DNA from: Mesorhizobium sp. L2C084A000
GTDB taxonomy: Bacteria > Pseudomonadota > Alphaproteobacteria > Rhizobiales > Rhizobiaceae
DNA length: 32,556 nucleotides
Direction: 5' to 3'
Assembly: GCF_000502875.1 (NCBI RefSeq)
Contig: NZ_AYWX01000008.1
Location: 1 to 32,556, forward strand
Both the position numbers and the translations under genes were made by a program. The notes beneath the pieces were generated by a model. The model did no database searches. It worked only from the letters and a program-made list of their open reading frames with translations, and was not told the DNA's origin. Shown here in pieces: positions 16,851-25,136 of the stretch; position 1 is the stretch's first letter, and each line of letters opens with the position of its first letter.

Positions 16851-17491
16851 CCCAGCTCCGGCCGTTCGAAATCGCCGGTCTCCTTGTTCATCGTCCAGAG
16901 TTCGCCGGTCGAGATGTCGAACCAGGCCCCATGCAGCGACAGTCGCCCCTTGCCCTCGAGAATCGAGACGCAGGGAAAGGTTCTGAGGTTGGCGATGGAA
17001 TAGCGGATCGAGATGCGCTCCAGCGCGGTCTGGCGCTCCGACGCGGTCATGAAGGTGCTGGAGGAGACGGTTTCGGCCGCCGGCGCGATCAGGCTCATCC
17101 ACTTGCCGATGAAGTCGCCCGGCGACAGCGGCGCGGAGTTGGTGTCGAGCGCTGCACGGATGCCGCCGCAGCGGCCATGGCCCATGACGACGATGTTCTT
17201 GACCTTGAGGCTCTGCACGGCGAATTCAAGCGCCGCCGAGGTCGAATGGAACTCGCCGTCGGGAGCATAGGGCGGCACCAGATTGCCGACATTGCGCAGC
17301 ACGAAGAGTTCGCCGGGCCCGGCGTCGAAGATCGCCTCGGGCGCCGAACGCGAATCGCAGCACGCGACGATCATCGTCTCCGGCGCCTGGCCTTCCCGAG
17401 CGAGATCGCGATAGCGCCCGCTCTCTGTGAGATAGCGGCCATTCATGAAATTGCGGTAGCCGGCGAGAAGATGTTCAGGGAGATGGGACAT
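16847..17491 (-). CDS. Beta-class carbonic anhydrase
   Basis: 214 aa. Interconverts CO2 and bicarbonate. The zinc site is complete: CxDxR as CCDSR at 44-48, His105 and Cys108 in GHGRCGG. Further family motifs are VLRNVGNLVPPY and the C-terminal LHGAWFDISTGELW. No signal peptide, so cytoplasmic. It is translationally coupled to an exported NTF2-like gene, an unusual partner. Confidence 0.95.
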   Translation of the reverse strand: MSHLPEHLLAGYRNFMNGRYLTESGRYRDLAREGQAPETMIVACCDSRSAPEAIFDAGPGELFVLRNVGNLVPPYAPDGEFHSTSAALEFAVQSLKVKNIVVMGHGRCGGIRAALDTNSAPLSPGDFIGKWMSLIAPAAETVSSSTFMTASERQTALERISIRYSIANLRTFPCVSILEGKGRLSLHGAWFDISTGELWTMNKETGDFERPELG

Positions 17492-17639
17492 GGGCGGCGT
17501 CTGGAGCCTTTCCGGGTTGGATGCGGCAGCTCGTTGCGGTCTAGAGAGGCTCTAGCGGCAAAAGCCGGTCGCGAGCAATGCAGAATTATGAGGGCTGGCT
17601 AGAAATGCCATGCATCGAGCGCAACCTTGGCCAACAGCG

Positions 17640-18410
17640 TTACGCCCAGATGGCGACAGGAATGCCAAAGCTGTCGCGGCCCGGCGGGTCGGGCAGCGGC
17701 CGTGCCTCACCGCTGGCGATGCGACCGGCGATCAGCATCATTGCGGCCGCGTCGAGGAAATCATCGGCTGCTGCGCCGCGCGGTGGCGGCTGGTCGAGAA
17801 AGCCCGTCTCATAGCCATGCCGGCAAAGCAGAGCCTTGCGTTCCGCCATGCCGGCCGGATTGATGCTGCCCTTGATCTTCTTCGGCAGTTGCATGGCCTG
17901 ATCGCCGTTCAAGCGGCAGAAAGCGACTTCCGGATGCGATTCGTAGACGCGGCCGCGCAGATCGGGTCGCGCGATCAGCAGGGCGTCGATCTCGCGAATC
18001 TTGGCAAAAATGCCGAAGGCCTGGATCGAGACGCCACGCGGCGGGTCGGATGTGGTCATGGCCACTTCGCTTGCGCGGATGTGAGCGGCATACCAGGCTT
18101 CAATGGTGGTGAAGTCGCCGGTATCGGCATAGAGCGCGGCGCGGGAGGGGATCGAGAAGACGCTGGATTGGCGTGCCCCGAGCAGCGGCCGCACCAGCGC
18201 TTCGGGGCCGCGACCGCCCTTGCCCGACAACTCGGGCAGGCCGATCGGCATGTCGACAGCGATGACAGTATCTGTGGGAAGCGATGCGAGCAGGGCAGTG
18301 AAGGTTGCAAAGACACCGACCGACGGTGCCATGCCAGAAGCGCGCCGGACGGCGATCCAGCCGGCCTTGCAGCCGTCGACGCCGACAAGCACGGCCTCAG
18401 TCGACGTCAC
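17640..18410 (-). CDS. DUF429 family protein
   Basis: 256 aa. It begins with VLVGVDGCKAGWIAVR and includes VIAVDMPIGLPE, GARQSSVFSIPSRAAL, VYESHPEVAF and a C-terminal DDFLDAAAMMLIAGR block, the conserved acidic and Glu/His positions of DUF429. The fold resembles RNase H-like nucleases/ATPases, but no activity is established to my knowledge. Its ATG overlaps the stop of the pyridoxal kinase gene (4 bases), so the two are co-expressed. Confidence 0.88.
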   Translation of the reverse strand: MTSTEAVLVGVDGCKAGWIAVRRASGMAPSVGVFATFTALLASLPTDTVIAVDMPIGLPELSGKGGRGPEALVRPLLGARQSSVFSIPSRAALYADTGDFTTIEAWYAAHIRASEVAMTTSDPPRGVSIQAFGIFAKIREIDALLIARPDLRGRVYESHPEVAFCRLNGDQAMQLPKKIKGSINPAGMAERKALLCRHGYETGFLDQPPPRGAAADDFLDAAAMMLIAGRIASGEARPLPDPPGRDSFGIPVAIWA

Positions 18411-19291
18411 GCCCGGCGGCCCCGCCCCGGATGCGTGAGGTGGCGAAGCTGGACCATCGCCATCGGATGCGACAGGCTCTGCGCATCGGTTTCGAGCTGC
18501 AGTTCGTCGCCGCCGCGCTTGGCGGTGCGCGCCAGGATCTCGTAGACCGCCGCCGTCGTCGATTGCAGCGCCTTGATCGGCGGCTGGCCGGACAGGATGC
18601 GTGCCAGATAGACGGCCGCCGTCAGGTCGCCCAGGCCATTCGGCGGCTTGTCGATCAGGCGATGTTCGGCGAGCAGCGCCTGGCTGCTATCGAGCAGCAG
18701 ATTGCCGGTGCCGCCCATCATCATCGACGGCGCCGAGGTGACCAGCATGGTCGATGGTCCGGCGTGGAGCGCTGCCGCGATCGCCGATTTCAGGTCGGGC
18801 AACGCGGCGCCGGCCATCCATTCCAGTTCGTAGCGGTTGGGGGTGGCTATGTCGGCGATCGGCATCAGCCGGTCGCGCATGGCGATGGCGGTGGGCTCGG
18901 GCACGTAGAGGCCGCCCGAATCACCCATCACCGGATCGCAGATATAGACGGCGCCGGGCGTCCTTGCTTTCACCGCGGCGACCAGCGAGGCGACGGCCTC
19001 GGCCTGGCCGGCCTCGCCGAGATAGCCGGACAACACGGCGCCGACCTCACCCAGCCATGGTGCCCGCTCGAGATCGGCCATCAGCGCCTTGAACTGGTCG
19101 AGCGGCGGCACGATGCGCGTTGCCCGTCCATGGCCGGGATGCCAGGGCAGGATGACGGTCGGCACCGCCCAGACAGGGAAACCCAGGGTCTCCAGCGCAA
19201 AGACGGCGGCACGGTTGCCGACCGAGCCGCGCGCGACATGGCTGGAAATGACGATGACCGCACGCGGCGCGTCGGTTTGTTCGGCGCTCAT
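18407..19291 (-). CDS. pdxY: Pyridoxal kinase (PdxY/PdxK type)
   Basis: 294 aa. Phosphorylates pyridoxal with ATP in the vitamin B6 salvage pathway. The ribokinase-like fold is clear: start VIVISSHVARGSVGNRAAVFALE, the VYICDPVMGDSGGLYVP motif, DIATPNRYELEWMAG, and the ATP-site PNGLGDLTAAVYLA. The last normally reads GTGD in this family; here the GLGD variant is typical of PdxY-like proteins. It is the first gene of a two-gene leftward unit with DUF429. Confidence 0.92.
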   Translation of the reverse strand: MSAEQTDAPRAVIVISSHVARGSVGNRAAVFALETLGFPVWAVPTVILPWHPGHGRATRIVPPLDQFKALMADLERAPWLGEVGAVLSGYLGEAGQAEAVASLVAAVKARTPGAVYICDPVMGDSGGLYVPEPTAIAMRDRLMPIADIATPNRYELEWMAGAALPDLKSAIAAALHAGPSTMLVTSAPSMMMGGTGNLLLDSSQALLAEHRLIDKPPNGLGDLTAAVYLARILSGQPPIKALQSTTAAVYEILARTAKRGGDELQLETDAQSLSHPMAMVQLRHLTHPGRGRRA

Positions 19292-19304
19292 TGTCGTTTG
19301 ATTC

Positions 19305-19556
19305 CTAACTGCCCCGGATGACGTAAAGCACGAGCCAGACCATCAGGCCCAGCGCCAGCAGCAGGCCGAGCGTGCGGCCAAAGCGGGTGCCCCAGACCTC
19401 GATCGGATCGGCACGATCGGCATCGGCCGCCGTGACGTGATCGTGCATGCCTTTCGCGGCCCGCGATACAAACGAGTTGCCGGCCGGATCCGTCTCGTGC
19501 GCAATGCGCTCGAGGATACGGCGCGATTCCTTCTCGCTGTCCTGGCGCTCCGCCAT
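19305..19556 (-). CDS. Small single-helix membrane protein
   Basis: 83 aa. A charged N-terminal half (MAERQDSEKESRRILERIA) is followed by one C-terminal membrane helix (LGLLLALGLMVWLVLYVI, residues about 63-80), so a tail-anchored topology with the N-terminus in the cytoplasm is likely. Not recognised as a named family. It lies 13 bases upstream of pdxY and shares its direction. Confidence 0.75.
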   Translation of the reverse strand: MAERQDSEKESRRILERIAHETDPAGNSFVSRAAKGMHDHVTAADADRADPIEVWGTRFGRTLGLLLALGLMVWLVLYVIRGS

Positions 19557-19718
19557 GATGATGTCCCGTTTTGCAGGACCTTATCGCGTTCGTACGGCCA
19601 ATCACAGAGCCTTGCAGCGGCATTGGGCATGCCAGGCGAGGGCTGCCGGCCCGGGCGGTTTTCTTGCGCGCTGATTGTGGTAATGCTTCGCGTGCAACTT
19701 CTACCGAGGGACCCCATC

Positions 19719-20357
19719 ATGTTTGCCCAGCGCCTTGCCTCGCCGTCCACGTTCCGCACGCTGCCCGCCTTCCTGATGATGGCGATCGTGCTGCCGCTGC
19801 TTGCCGGCTGCGGCTACAACACCATCCCCACAGCGGAAGAAAACGCCAGGGCGGCATGGAGCGAGGTGCTGAACCAGTATCAGCGCCGCGCCGACCTCAT
19901 CCCCAACCTGGTCGAGACGGTGAAGGGTTATGCCTCGCACGAAAAGGATACGCTCGACGCGGTGGTCGAGGCACGCGCCAAGGCAACGCAGATCACGGTA
20001 ACACCGGAAACGCTGAAGGATCCCGAAGCCCTCAAGAAGTTTCAGGATGCCCAGGCGGGGCTGACCAGCGCGCTGTCGCGGCTGATCGCGGTCTCGGAGG
20101 CCTATCCCGACCTCAAGGCCAATCAGAATTTCCTGGCGCTGCAAGCCCAGCTCGAAGGCACCGAGAACCGCATCGCGGTGTCGCGGCGCGACTACATCCA
20201 GGCGGTCAGGGACTACAATCTGACGCTGAGGACCTTTCCCTCGGTGCTGTGGGCGACCTTCTGGTTCCGCGGCAACGAGCCCTTTGCCAATTTCACCGTC
20301 GCCGAAGACAAGATGCAGCCGCCGAAGGTCGATTTCGGCACGAAGCAGGGCGGGTGA
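19719..20357 (+). CDS. lemA: LemA family lipoprotein
   Basis: 212 aa. The lipobox LLAGC (Cys31) marks a lipoprotein signal, so it is membrane-anchored in the envelope. Then NQYQRRADLIPNLVETVKGYASHEKDTLDAVVEARAKA, the LemA signature, and helix-rich segments to LRTFPSVLWATFW. GAGGGA precedes the ATG at 19719. Role in cells is unsettled. TPM-domain genes follow, a pairing seen in many bacteria. Confidence 0.95.
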   Translation: MFAQRLASPSTFRTLPAFLMMAIVLPLLAGCGYNTIPTAEENARAAWSEVLNQYQRRADLIPNLVETVKGYASHEKDTLDAVVEARAKATQITVTPETLKDPEALKKFQDAQAGLTSALSRLIAVSEAYPDLKANQNFLALQAQLEGTENRIAVSRRDYIQAVRDYNLTLRTFPSVLWATFWFRGNEPFANFTVAEDKMQPPKVDFGTKQGG

Positions 20358-20404
20358 AGGACGCATGGTGAGCTTGGTCATTGTCGACCTTGTGTTCCTT
20401 CACA

Positions 20405-20558
20405 CCCCCCTCTGTCCTGCCGGACATCTCCCCCGCAAGGGGGGAGATCGGCTGCTTTGGCGGATTGGCCAATTTTCAACATCACAGGAAAAGAGCCGTC
20501 AGTGAAGACAGCCAATCTCCCCCCTTGCGGGGGAGATGTCCGGCAGGACAGAGGGGGG
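20405..20558. repeat. 44-bp perfect inverted repeat between lemA and the first TPM gene
   Basis: 20405-20448 and 20515-20558 are exact reverse complements over 44 bases, separated by 66 bases. Each is a copy of the CTCCCCC-type repeat with its own internal hairpin (ATCTCCCCC.../...GGGGGAGAT and GTCCGGCAGGAC). The final G of the right arm is the first base of the GTG start of the next gene. Confidence 0.92.
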
Positions 20559-21373
20559 TGCCAAGAAACGCCAGCCTGACATTCTTGGCTGTCATTCTCA
20601 GCTTCCTCTTCCTGCCACTCGCCATCGCCGCCGATCTCCCCGTCCTGACCGGCCGTGTCGTCGACAATGCCGGCATCCTCGATGCCGCGACCAAGGCGGC
20701 GCTGACGCGGAAGCTCGCCGACTTCGAGACAAAAGGCTCCGACCAGATCGTCGTCGCGACGATCCCGAGCCTCGACGGCGAGGAGATCGAGCCTTACGCC
20801 AACCGGCTGTTCCGCTTCTGGAAGCTCGGCCAGGCGAAGGAAAACAACGGCGTGCTGCTGCTGGTGGCCCCGAACGACCGCAAGATGCGCATCGAAGTCG
20901 GTTATGGGCTGGAAGGTACGCTGACCGACCTGCATACCAAGCTGATCATCGAAAACGACATGGTGCCGGCCTTCCGCGCCGGCGATTTCTCCGGCGGTAT
21001 CAGCAAGGCCGTCGATGATATGGTTATGGTGCTGGAAGGCAATCCGGAGGAGTTGGAGGCGCGCGGCGAACGCAACCAGCAGGCGCCTTTCGAGTCCGAC
21101 GACCTGTTCTTCGCCGTCTTCATCAGCATCTGGGCGATCATCTTCTTCGGCAGCATCGCGGTTTCCGTGCTGCCGCCGATCTTCGGCCAGAAGCTCGGTC
21201 CCGGCCGCTACCGCTGGCTCGGCATGACCTTCGAGCCAAGCCGGCGATCCTCCCGTGGTGGCTGGTCGTCGGGAAGTTCCAGCGGCGGCTGGTCTTCGGG
21301 GTCAAGCAGCGGTGGAGGCTTTTCCGGCGGCGGCGGTTCGTCCGGCGGCGGCGGCTCGTCGGGAAGCTGGTGA
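20558..21373 (+). CDS. TPM-domain (YgcG-like) exported protein, copy 1
   Basis: 271 aa from a GTG at 20558, which gives a good signal peptide (NASLTFLAVILSFLFLPLAIA, cleaving before ADLPVLTG). The upstream frame to 20381 only translates the repeat. The TPM domain (about 25-170) contains GRVVDNAGILDAATKAAL, DQIVVATIPSLDG, NGVLLLVAPNDRKMRIEVGYG and AGDFSGGI. A membrane helix follows (FAVFISIWAIIFFGSIAVSVL), then a Ser/Gly-rich tail ending GGGGSSGSW. Ribosome binding would rest on AGGACAGAGG inside the repeat arm. Its exported domain is nearly identical to the next gene's. Confidence 0.88.
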   Translation: MPRNASLTFLAVILSFLFLPLAIAADLPVLTGRVVDNAGILDAATKAALTRKLADFETKGSDQIVVATIPSLDGEEIEPYANRLFRFWKLGQAKENNGVLLLVAPNDRKMRIEVGYGLEGTLTDLHTKLIIENDMVPAFRAGDFSGGISKAVDDMVMVLEGNPEELEARGERNQQAPFESDDLFFAVFISIWAIIFFGSIAVSVLPPIFGQKLGPGRYRWLGMTFEPSRRSSRGGWSSGSSSGGWSSGSSSGGGFSGGGGSSGGGGSSGSW

Positions 21374-21377
21374 TGGC

Positions 21378-22259
21378 ATGACGATACCCAGCATCGGCCT
21401 GTCGAAACGCGACCGCCTCGCCTCGGCCGTCCTGATTGCCGCGGTCGTGCTGTTCTCCTGTGTCATGGCCCACGCGGCCGACCTGCCGGCGCTGACCGGC
21501 CGTGTCGTCGACAATGCCGGCATCATCGATGCCGCGACCAAGGCGGCGCTGACGCGGAAGCTTGCCGACTTCGAGACAAAAGGTTCCGATCAGATCGTCG
21601 TCGCGACGATCCCCAGCCTCGATGGCGAGGAGATCGAGCCCTACGCCAACCGCCTGTTCCGCTTCTGGAAACTTGGCCAGGCGGGCGAGAACAATGGCGT
21701 GCTCCTGCTGGTTGCCCCGAACGACCGCAAGATGCGCATCGAGGTCGGTTATGGGCTGGAAGGTACGCTGACCGACCTGCACACCAAGCTGATCATCGAA
21801 AACGACATGGTGCCGGCCTTCCGCGCCGGGGACTTCTCCGGCGGCATCAGCAAAGCCGTCGATGACATGGTCATGGTACTGGAGGGCAATCCCGAAGAAC
21901 TGGAAGCGCGAGGCAAGCGCAATCCCGCCGATGGCGGCACGCCCATCGATCCGATCGTTGCCGTGTTCCTGATCCTGTGGGCAACGATGTTTTTCGGCGG
22001 GTTGGCGATGGCGTTCCTGCCGCCGATGTTCGGCACGAAGCTGTCGCCGGGCGTGTACAGATGGCTGGGCATGACGTTTCGTTACGGCCGTGGGCCGAGC
22101 GGGTACTCGGGCAGCAGCGGCTGGACAACGGGTTCGTCTTCGGGCGGCTGGTCGTCGGGCAGCTCCGGTGGTGGTTGGTCTTCGGGATCAAGCGGCGGTG
22201 GCGGGTTTTCCGGTGGCGGCGGCTCATCGGGTGGTGGCGGTTCTTCAGGAAGCTGGTGA
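21378..22259 (+). CDS. TPM-domain (YgcG-like) exported protein, copy 2
   Basis: 293 aa. Signal peptide near residues 10-34 (LASAVLIAAVVLFSCVMAHA before ADLPALTG). The TPM domain differs from copy 1 at only 4 of 149 positions by my count (V/A, L/I, K/G, E/K). After it the proteins diverge: this copy has IVAVFLILWATMFFGGLAMAFL as its membrane helix and a longer Ser/Gly-rich tail, again ending GGGGSSGSW. It starts 4 bases after the copy 1 stop. TPM proteins are associated with envelope or photosystem maintenance in other organisms. Confidence 0.93.
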   Translation: MTIPSIGLSKRDRLASAVLIAAVVLFSCVMAHAADLPALTGRVVDNAGIIDAATKAALTRKLADFETKGSDQIVVATIPSLDGEEIEPYANRLFRFWKLGQAGENNGVLLLVAPNDRKMRIEVGYGLEGTLTDLHTKLIIENDMVPAFRAGDFSGGISKAVDDMVMVLEGNPEELEARGKRNPADGGTPIDPIVAVFLILWATMFFGGLAMAFLPPMFGTKLSPGVYRWLGMTFRYGRGPSGYSGSSGWTTGSSSGGWSSGSSGGGWSSGSSGGGGFSGGGGSSGGGGSSGSW

Positions 22260-22267
22260 GACATATC

Positions 22268-22906
22268 ATGGCAACACGACCAATCAGCCCGCAGGATCAT
22301 GAGCGCATCGCAACCGCGATCCGCGGCGCCGAGGAGGAAACCGACGGCGAGATCTACTGCGTCGTGGCCCATGCCAGCGACGGCTATTTCTTCCCGGCCG
22401 CCTTCATGGCGACCGTGTGCATGCTGATCGTCAGCCTGGCGGTCGGCTACGGTCTGGAGGCCTGGTGGCTGTCGATCCGGCTGCCGCATTTCGTCCTCGC
22501 CCAGCTCCTGGCGCTTGCCTGCGTGCTGGCCTTGTTGTGGGCGCTGCCCGGCCTGCGCATCCATCTGGTGCCGAGGCGGCTGCGCTACCAGGCGGCGCAC
22601 GCCAACGCGGTCAAGCAGTTCCTTGCCCGCAACGTCCACCGCACCACGGCGCGCACCGGCGTGCTGGTCTTCGTCTCGATCGCCGAGCGCTATGCCGAAG
22701 TGGTCGCCGATTCGGGCATCGACGCCAAGGTCGGCCAGCATGTCTGGGACGGTGTCGTGCGCGACTTGACCGCGCATGCCGGCGACGACCGGCTTGCCGA
22801 CGGCTTCGTCAAGGCGATCGAGCAGGTGGGTGCGGTACTGGCCGAGCATTTCCCGGTCACAGTGGGCGACAGCAACGAACTCGACGACCATTTGGTCGAA
22901 ATCTGA
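22268..22906 (+). CDS. TPM-domain membrane protein, third gene of the lemA operon
   Basis: 212 aa. No Ser/Gly tail and no classical signal peptide. MATRPISPQDHERIATAIRGAEEETDGEIYCVV opens the domain. Two hydrophobic stretches follow (about 36-60 and 74-96), so the N-terminal part is interrupted by a membrane hairpin. TARTGVLVFVSIAERYAEVVADSGIDAKV and LADGFVKAIEQVGAVLAEHFP form the TPM C-terminal half. The ATG at 22268 is 8 bases after the copy 2 stop. Confidence 0.9.
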   Translation: MATRPISPQDHERIATAIRGAEEETDGEIYCVVAHASDGYFFPAAFMATVCMLIVSLAVGYGLEAWWLSIRLPHFVLAQLLALACVLALLWALPGLRIHLVPRRLRYQAAHANAVKQFLARNVHRTTARTGVLVFVSIAERYAEVVADSGIDAKVGQHVWDGVVRDLTAHAGDDRLADGFVKAIEQVGAVLAEHFPVTVGDSNELDDHLVEI

Positions 22907-23023
22907 GTCCTTCCAGTGAAGCTTCGAGGGCCCTGTCTTAGGTGGTGACCGCCTGTGAGAAAGCAGCCGGCGGGCCGCCGGGACTCTTGCAATCGGGCGA
23001 TGCGGGTTTATGGTTAACAAATC

Positions 23024-23530
23024 ATGAATACGCTGACGATCGACATCCGGAAAGCCGACCCGCGCGATGCCAGTGCCATCGCCGAGGTGCATCTGGAGGC
23101 CTGGCGCGGCGCCTATTCCGGCATCATTCCGCACCGTACCCTGACATCGATGATCAACCGCCGCGGCACCGACTGGTGGGCGAATGCGATTCGCCGCGCC
23201 GCCACCGTCCTGGTGGTCGAGATCGGCGGCAAGATCGCCGGCTATGCGACGATCGGCAAGAACCGCGCCCGCGAATTGCGCCAGCAAGGCGAAATCTACG
23301 AATTGTACCTGCGCCCGGAATATCAGGGCATCGGGCTCGGCAGCCGCCTGTTCGCGGCAGCCAGGGCGCGTCTGGCCGATCACGGGTTGAAAGGCATGGT
23401 GGTGTGGGCGCTGGAGGACAACCAGAACGCGCTTGCCTTCTATGCCGGCGCCGGCGGCCGCGACGTTGCGGAAGGCGTCGAGATATTCGAGCAGAAGGCG
23501 CTCAAGAAGGTCGCTTTCGTCTGGGAATGA
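23024..23530 (+). CDS. GNAT family N-acetyltransferase
   Basis: 168 aa. The N-terminal IRKADPRDASAIAEVHLEAWRGAYSGIIP is typical of a large GNAT subgroup. The acetyl-CoA site is LYLRPEYQGIGLGSRLFAAAR (Q-x-x-G-x-G), and the C-terminal strand VWALEDNQNALAFYAGAGGR is also present. Acceptor substrate unknown. A separate transcript is likely, as 117 bases separate it from the TPM operon. Confidence 0.94.
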   Translation: MNTLTIDIRKADPRDASAIAEVHLEAWRGAYSGIIPHRTLTSMINRRGTDWWANAIRRAATVLVVEIGGKIAGYATIGKNRARELRQQGEIYELYLRPEYQGIGLGSRLFAAARARLADHGLKGMVVWALEDNQNALAFYAGAGGRDVAEGVEIFEQKALKKVAFVWE

Positions 23531-23643
23531 CAGCCCGGCTTTTCGGCCGCCCGCCTCTTCCGATCGCACCCAGCACCATTCGCCGCATTGCACCATGGCG
23601 CGCCGCCCGCTATCGATCGTCCATCGAGAGAGGGATTTAAGCC

Positions 23644-24177
23644 ATGCGCATCGAAGCCATAGCCAGCGGAAAGAACCCGCCTGAGGACGTCAACGTCATC
23701 ATCGAGGTGCCGATCGGCGGCGAGCCGATCAAGTATGAGATGGACAAGGAAGCCGGCACGCTGTTCGTCGACCGCTTCCTGCACACCTCGATGCGCTACC
23801 CCGGCAATTACGGCTTCGTGCCGCACACGCTGTCGGGCGACGGCGATCCGATCGACGTGCTGGTCTGCAACACGCGCGCCCTGGTGCCGGGCTGCGTCAT
23901 CAACGTCAGGCCTATCGGCGTGCTGATCATGGAAGACAATGCCGGCCAGGATGAGAAGATCATCGCCGTGCCGTCGCCGAAACTGACGCTGCGCTACGAG
24001 AACGTTACCGAATACACCCAGCTGCCCGACATCACGCGCCAGCAGGTGCAGCACTTCTTCGAGCACTACAAGGATCTCGAGCCCGGCAAATGGGTCAAGA
24101 TCGAAGGCTGGCACGATTCCAAATATGCCAAGAAGATGATCGTCGACGCGATCGAGCGGGCCAAGGCGAGCAAGTAG
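23644..24177 (+). CDS. ppa: Inorganic pyrophosphatase (family I)
   Basis: 177 aa, normal length for a hexameric bacterial enzyme. It hydrolyses pyrophosphate from biosynthesis and needs Mg2+. Active-site features include [31 protein letters not shown] (the D-x-D-P-x-D metal motif), [15 protein letters not shown] and [20 protein letters not shown]. The start [23 protein letters not shown] matches the family. GAGAGAG lies about 11 bases before the ATG. Confidence 0.97.
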   Translation: MRIEAIASGKNPPEDVNVIIEVPIGGEPIKYEMDKEAGTLFVDRFLHTSMRYPGNYGFVPHTLSGDGDPIDVLVCNTRALVPGCVINVRPIGVLIMEDNAGQDEKIIAVPSPKLTLRYENVTEYTQLPDITRQQVQHFFEHYKDLEPGKWVKIEGWHDSKYAKKMIVDAIERAKASK

Positions 24178-24497
24178 CTGGGCTTAGGCTCTGCGGAGCA
24201 TCAACCTCGCAGGGCCTAGGCCTCGCGAGGCCCCGCGACTTCGTCATACCAGGGCGGAGCAGCCGCGAAGCGGCGTCGCGGAGACCCTGGTATCCATGCC
24301 GTGACGCTCGGTGACGTGAGCGGCGGGACAAAATTCTGCGCCGCTGCGGCGGTGTTGATGTCGCGGCATGGACCCTCGGGTCTGCGCTGCGTCGCTACGC
24401 TCCTTGCTGCGCCCGTGGATGACGAAGTCAAAGGCGTTCGGTCAATCCCAACGTGTGCGACCTGCATGTGGCAGAAGTTCCGTGCTAAGCAACTGAT
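24178..24497. repeat. Gene-free stretch with a 193-bp inverted-repeat element
   Basis: About 320 bases between ppa and the next gene, converging. GACTTCGTCAT (24237-24247) and its exact complement ATGACGAAGTC (24419-24429) bound a 193-base element with further partial complementarity (CCAGGG...CCCTGG near 24248-24293, and CCTC/GAGG-type pairs). The right half (GGACCCTCGGGTCTGCGCTG near 24370) is a sequence type I associate with interspersed repeats in Mesorhizobium. No transposase gene. Confidence 0.6.
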
Positions 24498-25091
24498 CTA
24501 GTTATCCACCCGGCCGAAAGCCGGCACGTTGCCGATGACAGTGCGCCTGTCCTTGCCACAGGCGAAGGTCCGTGCCTTGCCGTCGGCAAGCTTGCGCGCC
24601 TGATCGTTGGCGGTGGGATTGCCCGTGGCCAGCACCAGGCCGACGGTGCAGCCGTCGCGGGCGTCCATCTGGCCGACCTTGGCGACGAGCAGCACCTCGG
24701 TCGGCTTTTTCTCGTCCTCGGGATTGCTGATCGAGCGGCGATGGATGGCGGCATAGGGCACTGCCGTGTCGCCCTTGGTTTCGATGCGCCATTCGATCTT
24801 GGCTCCGGACGAATTGAAGCCGGAAAAGCTTTCCCAGACCGTCGTCATGTCGCCGCCGGGCGGAAAGCCGTAGAACAGCGATTCACGCGCGTCGTCATAG
24901 GCGATCAGTACGGGATAGCCGCGATAGCCCGAACAGGCAAGTTCGGCCCAGTCGCCGTCGCCTTCTTCTGCCTGCGCGTAGGTCACGCAGTCCGTTTTCG
25001 AATCCAGATCGGTGTAGGCGCTGGAAATGCCGTCGGCTTGCGCCGCCTGACCGAGACCGACCAGAACAAGCGGGATCAGAATGGCACGCAT
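24498..25091 (-). CDS. Exported hypothetical protein
   Basis: 197 aa with a signal peptide (MRAILIPLVLVGLGQAAQA then DGISSAY), so periplasmic. ATG at 25091 has GGAGA upstream; the extension to 25133 is unsupported. Residues 20-60 (YTDLDSKTDCVTYAQAEEGDGDWAELACSGYRGYPVLIAYDD, not contiguous in function) contain two Cys that could form a disulfide, and two more lie in the last third. The family is conserved in Rhizobiales by my recollection; function unknown. It converges with ppa across the repeat element. Confidence 0.8.
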   Translation of the reverse strand: MRAILIPLVLVGLGQAAQADGISSAYTDLDSKTDCVTYAQAEEGDGDWAELACSGYRGYPVLIAYDDARESLFYGFPPGGDMTTVWESFSGFNSSGAKIEWRIETKGDTAVPYAAIHRRSISNPEDEKKPTEVLLVAKVGQMDARDGCTVGLVLATGNPTANDQARKLADGKARTFACGKDRRTVIGNVPAFGRVDN

Positions 25092-25136
25092 GGCGGTCAA
25101 TCTCCGTTGCAAGCCGCTGCAGCGTAGCGTCAAACG

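Noticed and set aside
20381..20557. N-terminal extension of TPM copy 1
   Set aside because: It only translates the inverted repeat; the signal peptide fits a start at 20558.
24237..24429. Insertion sequence
   Set aside because: Terminal inverted repeats are present but there is no transposase gene or visible target duplication.
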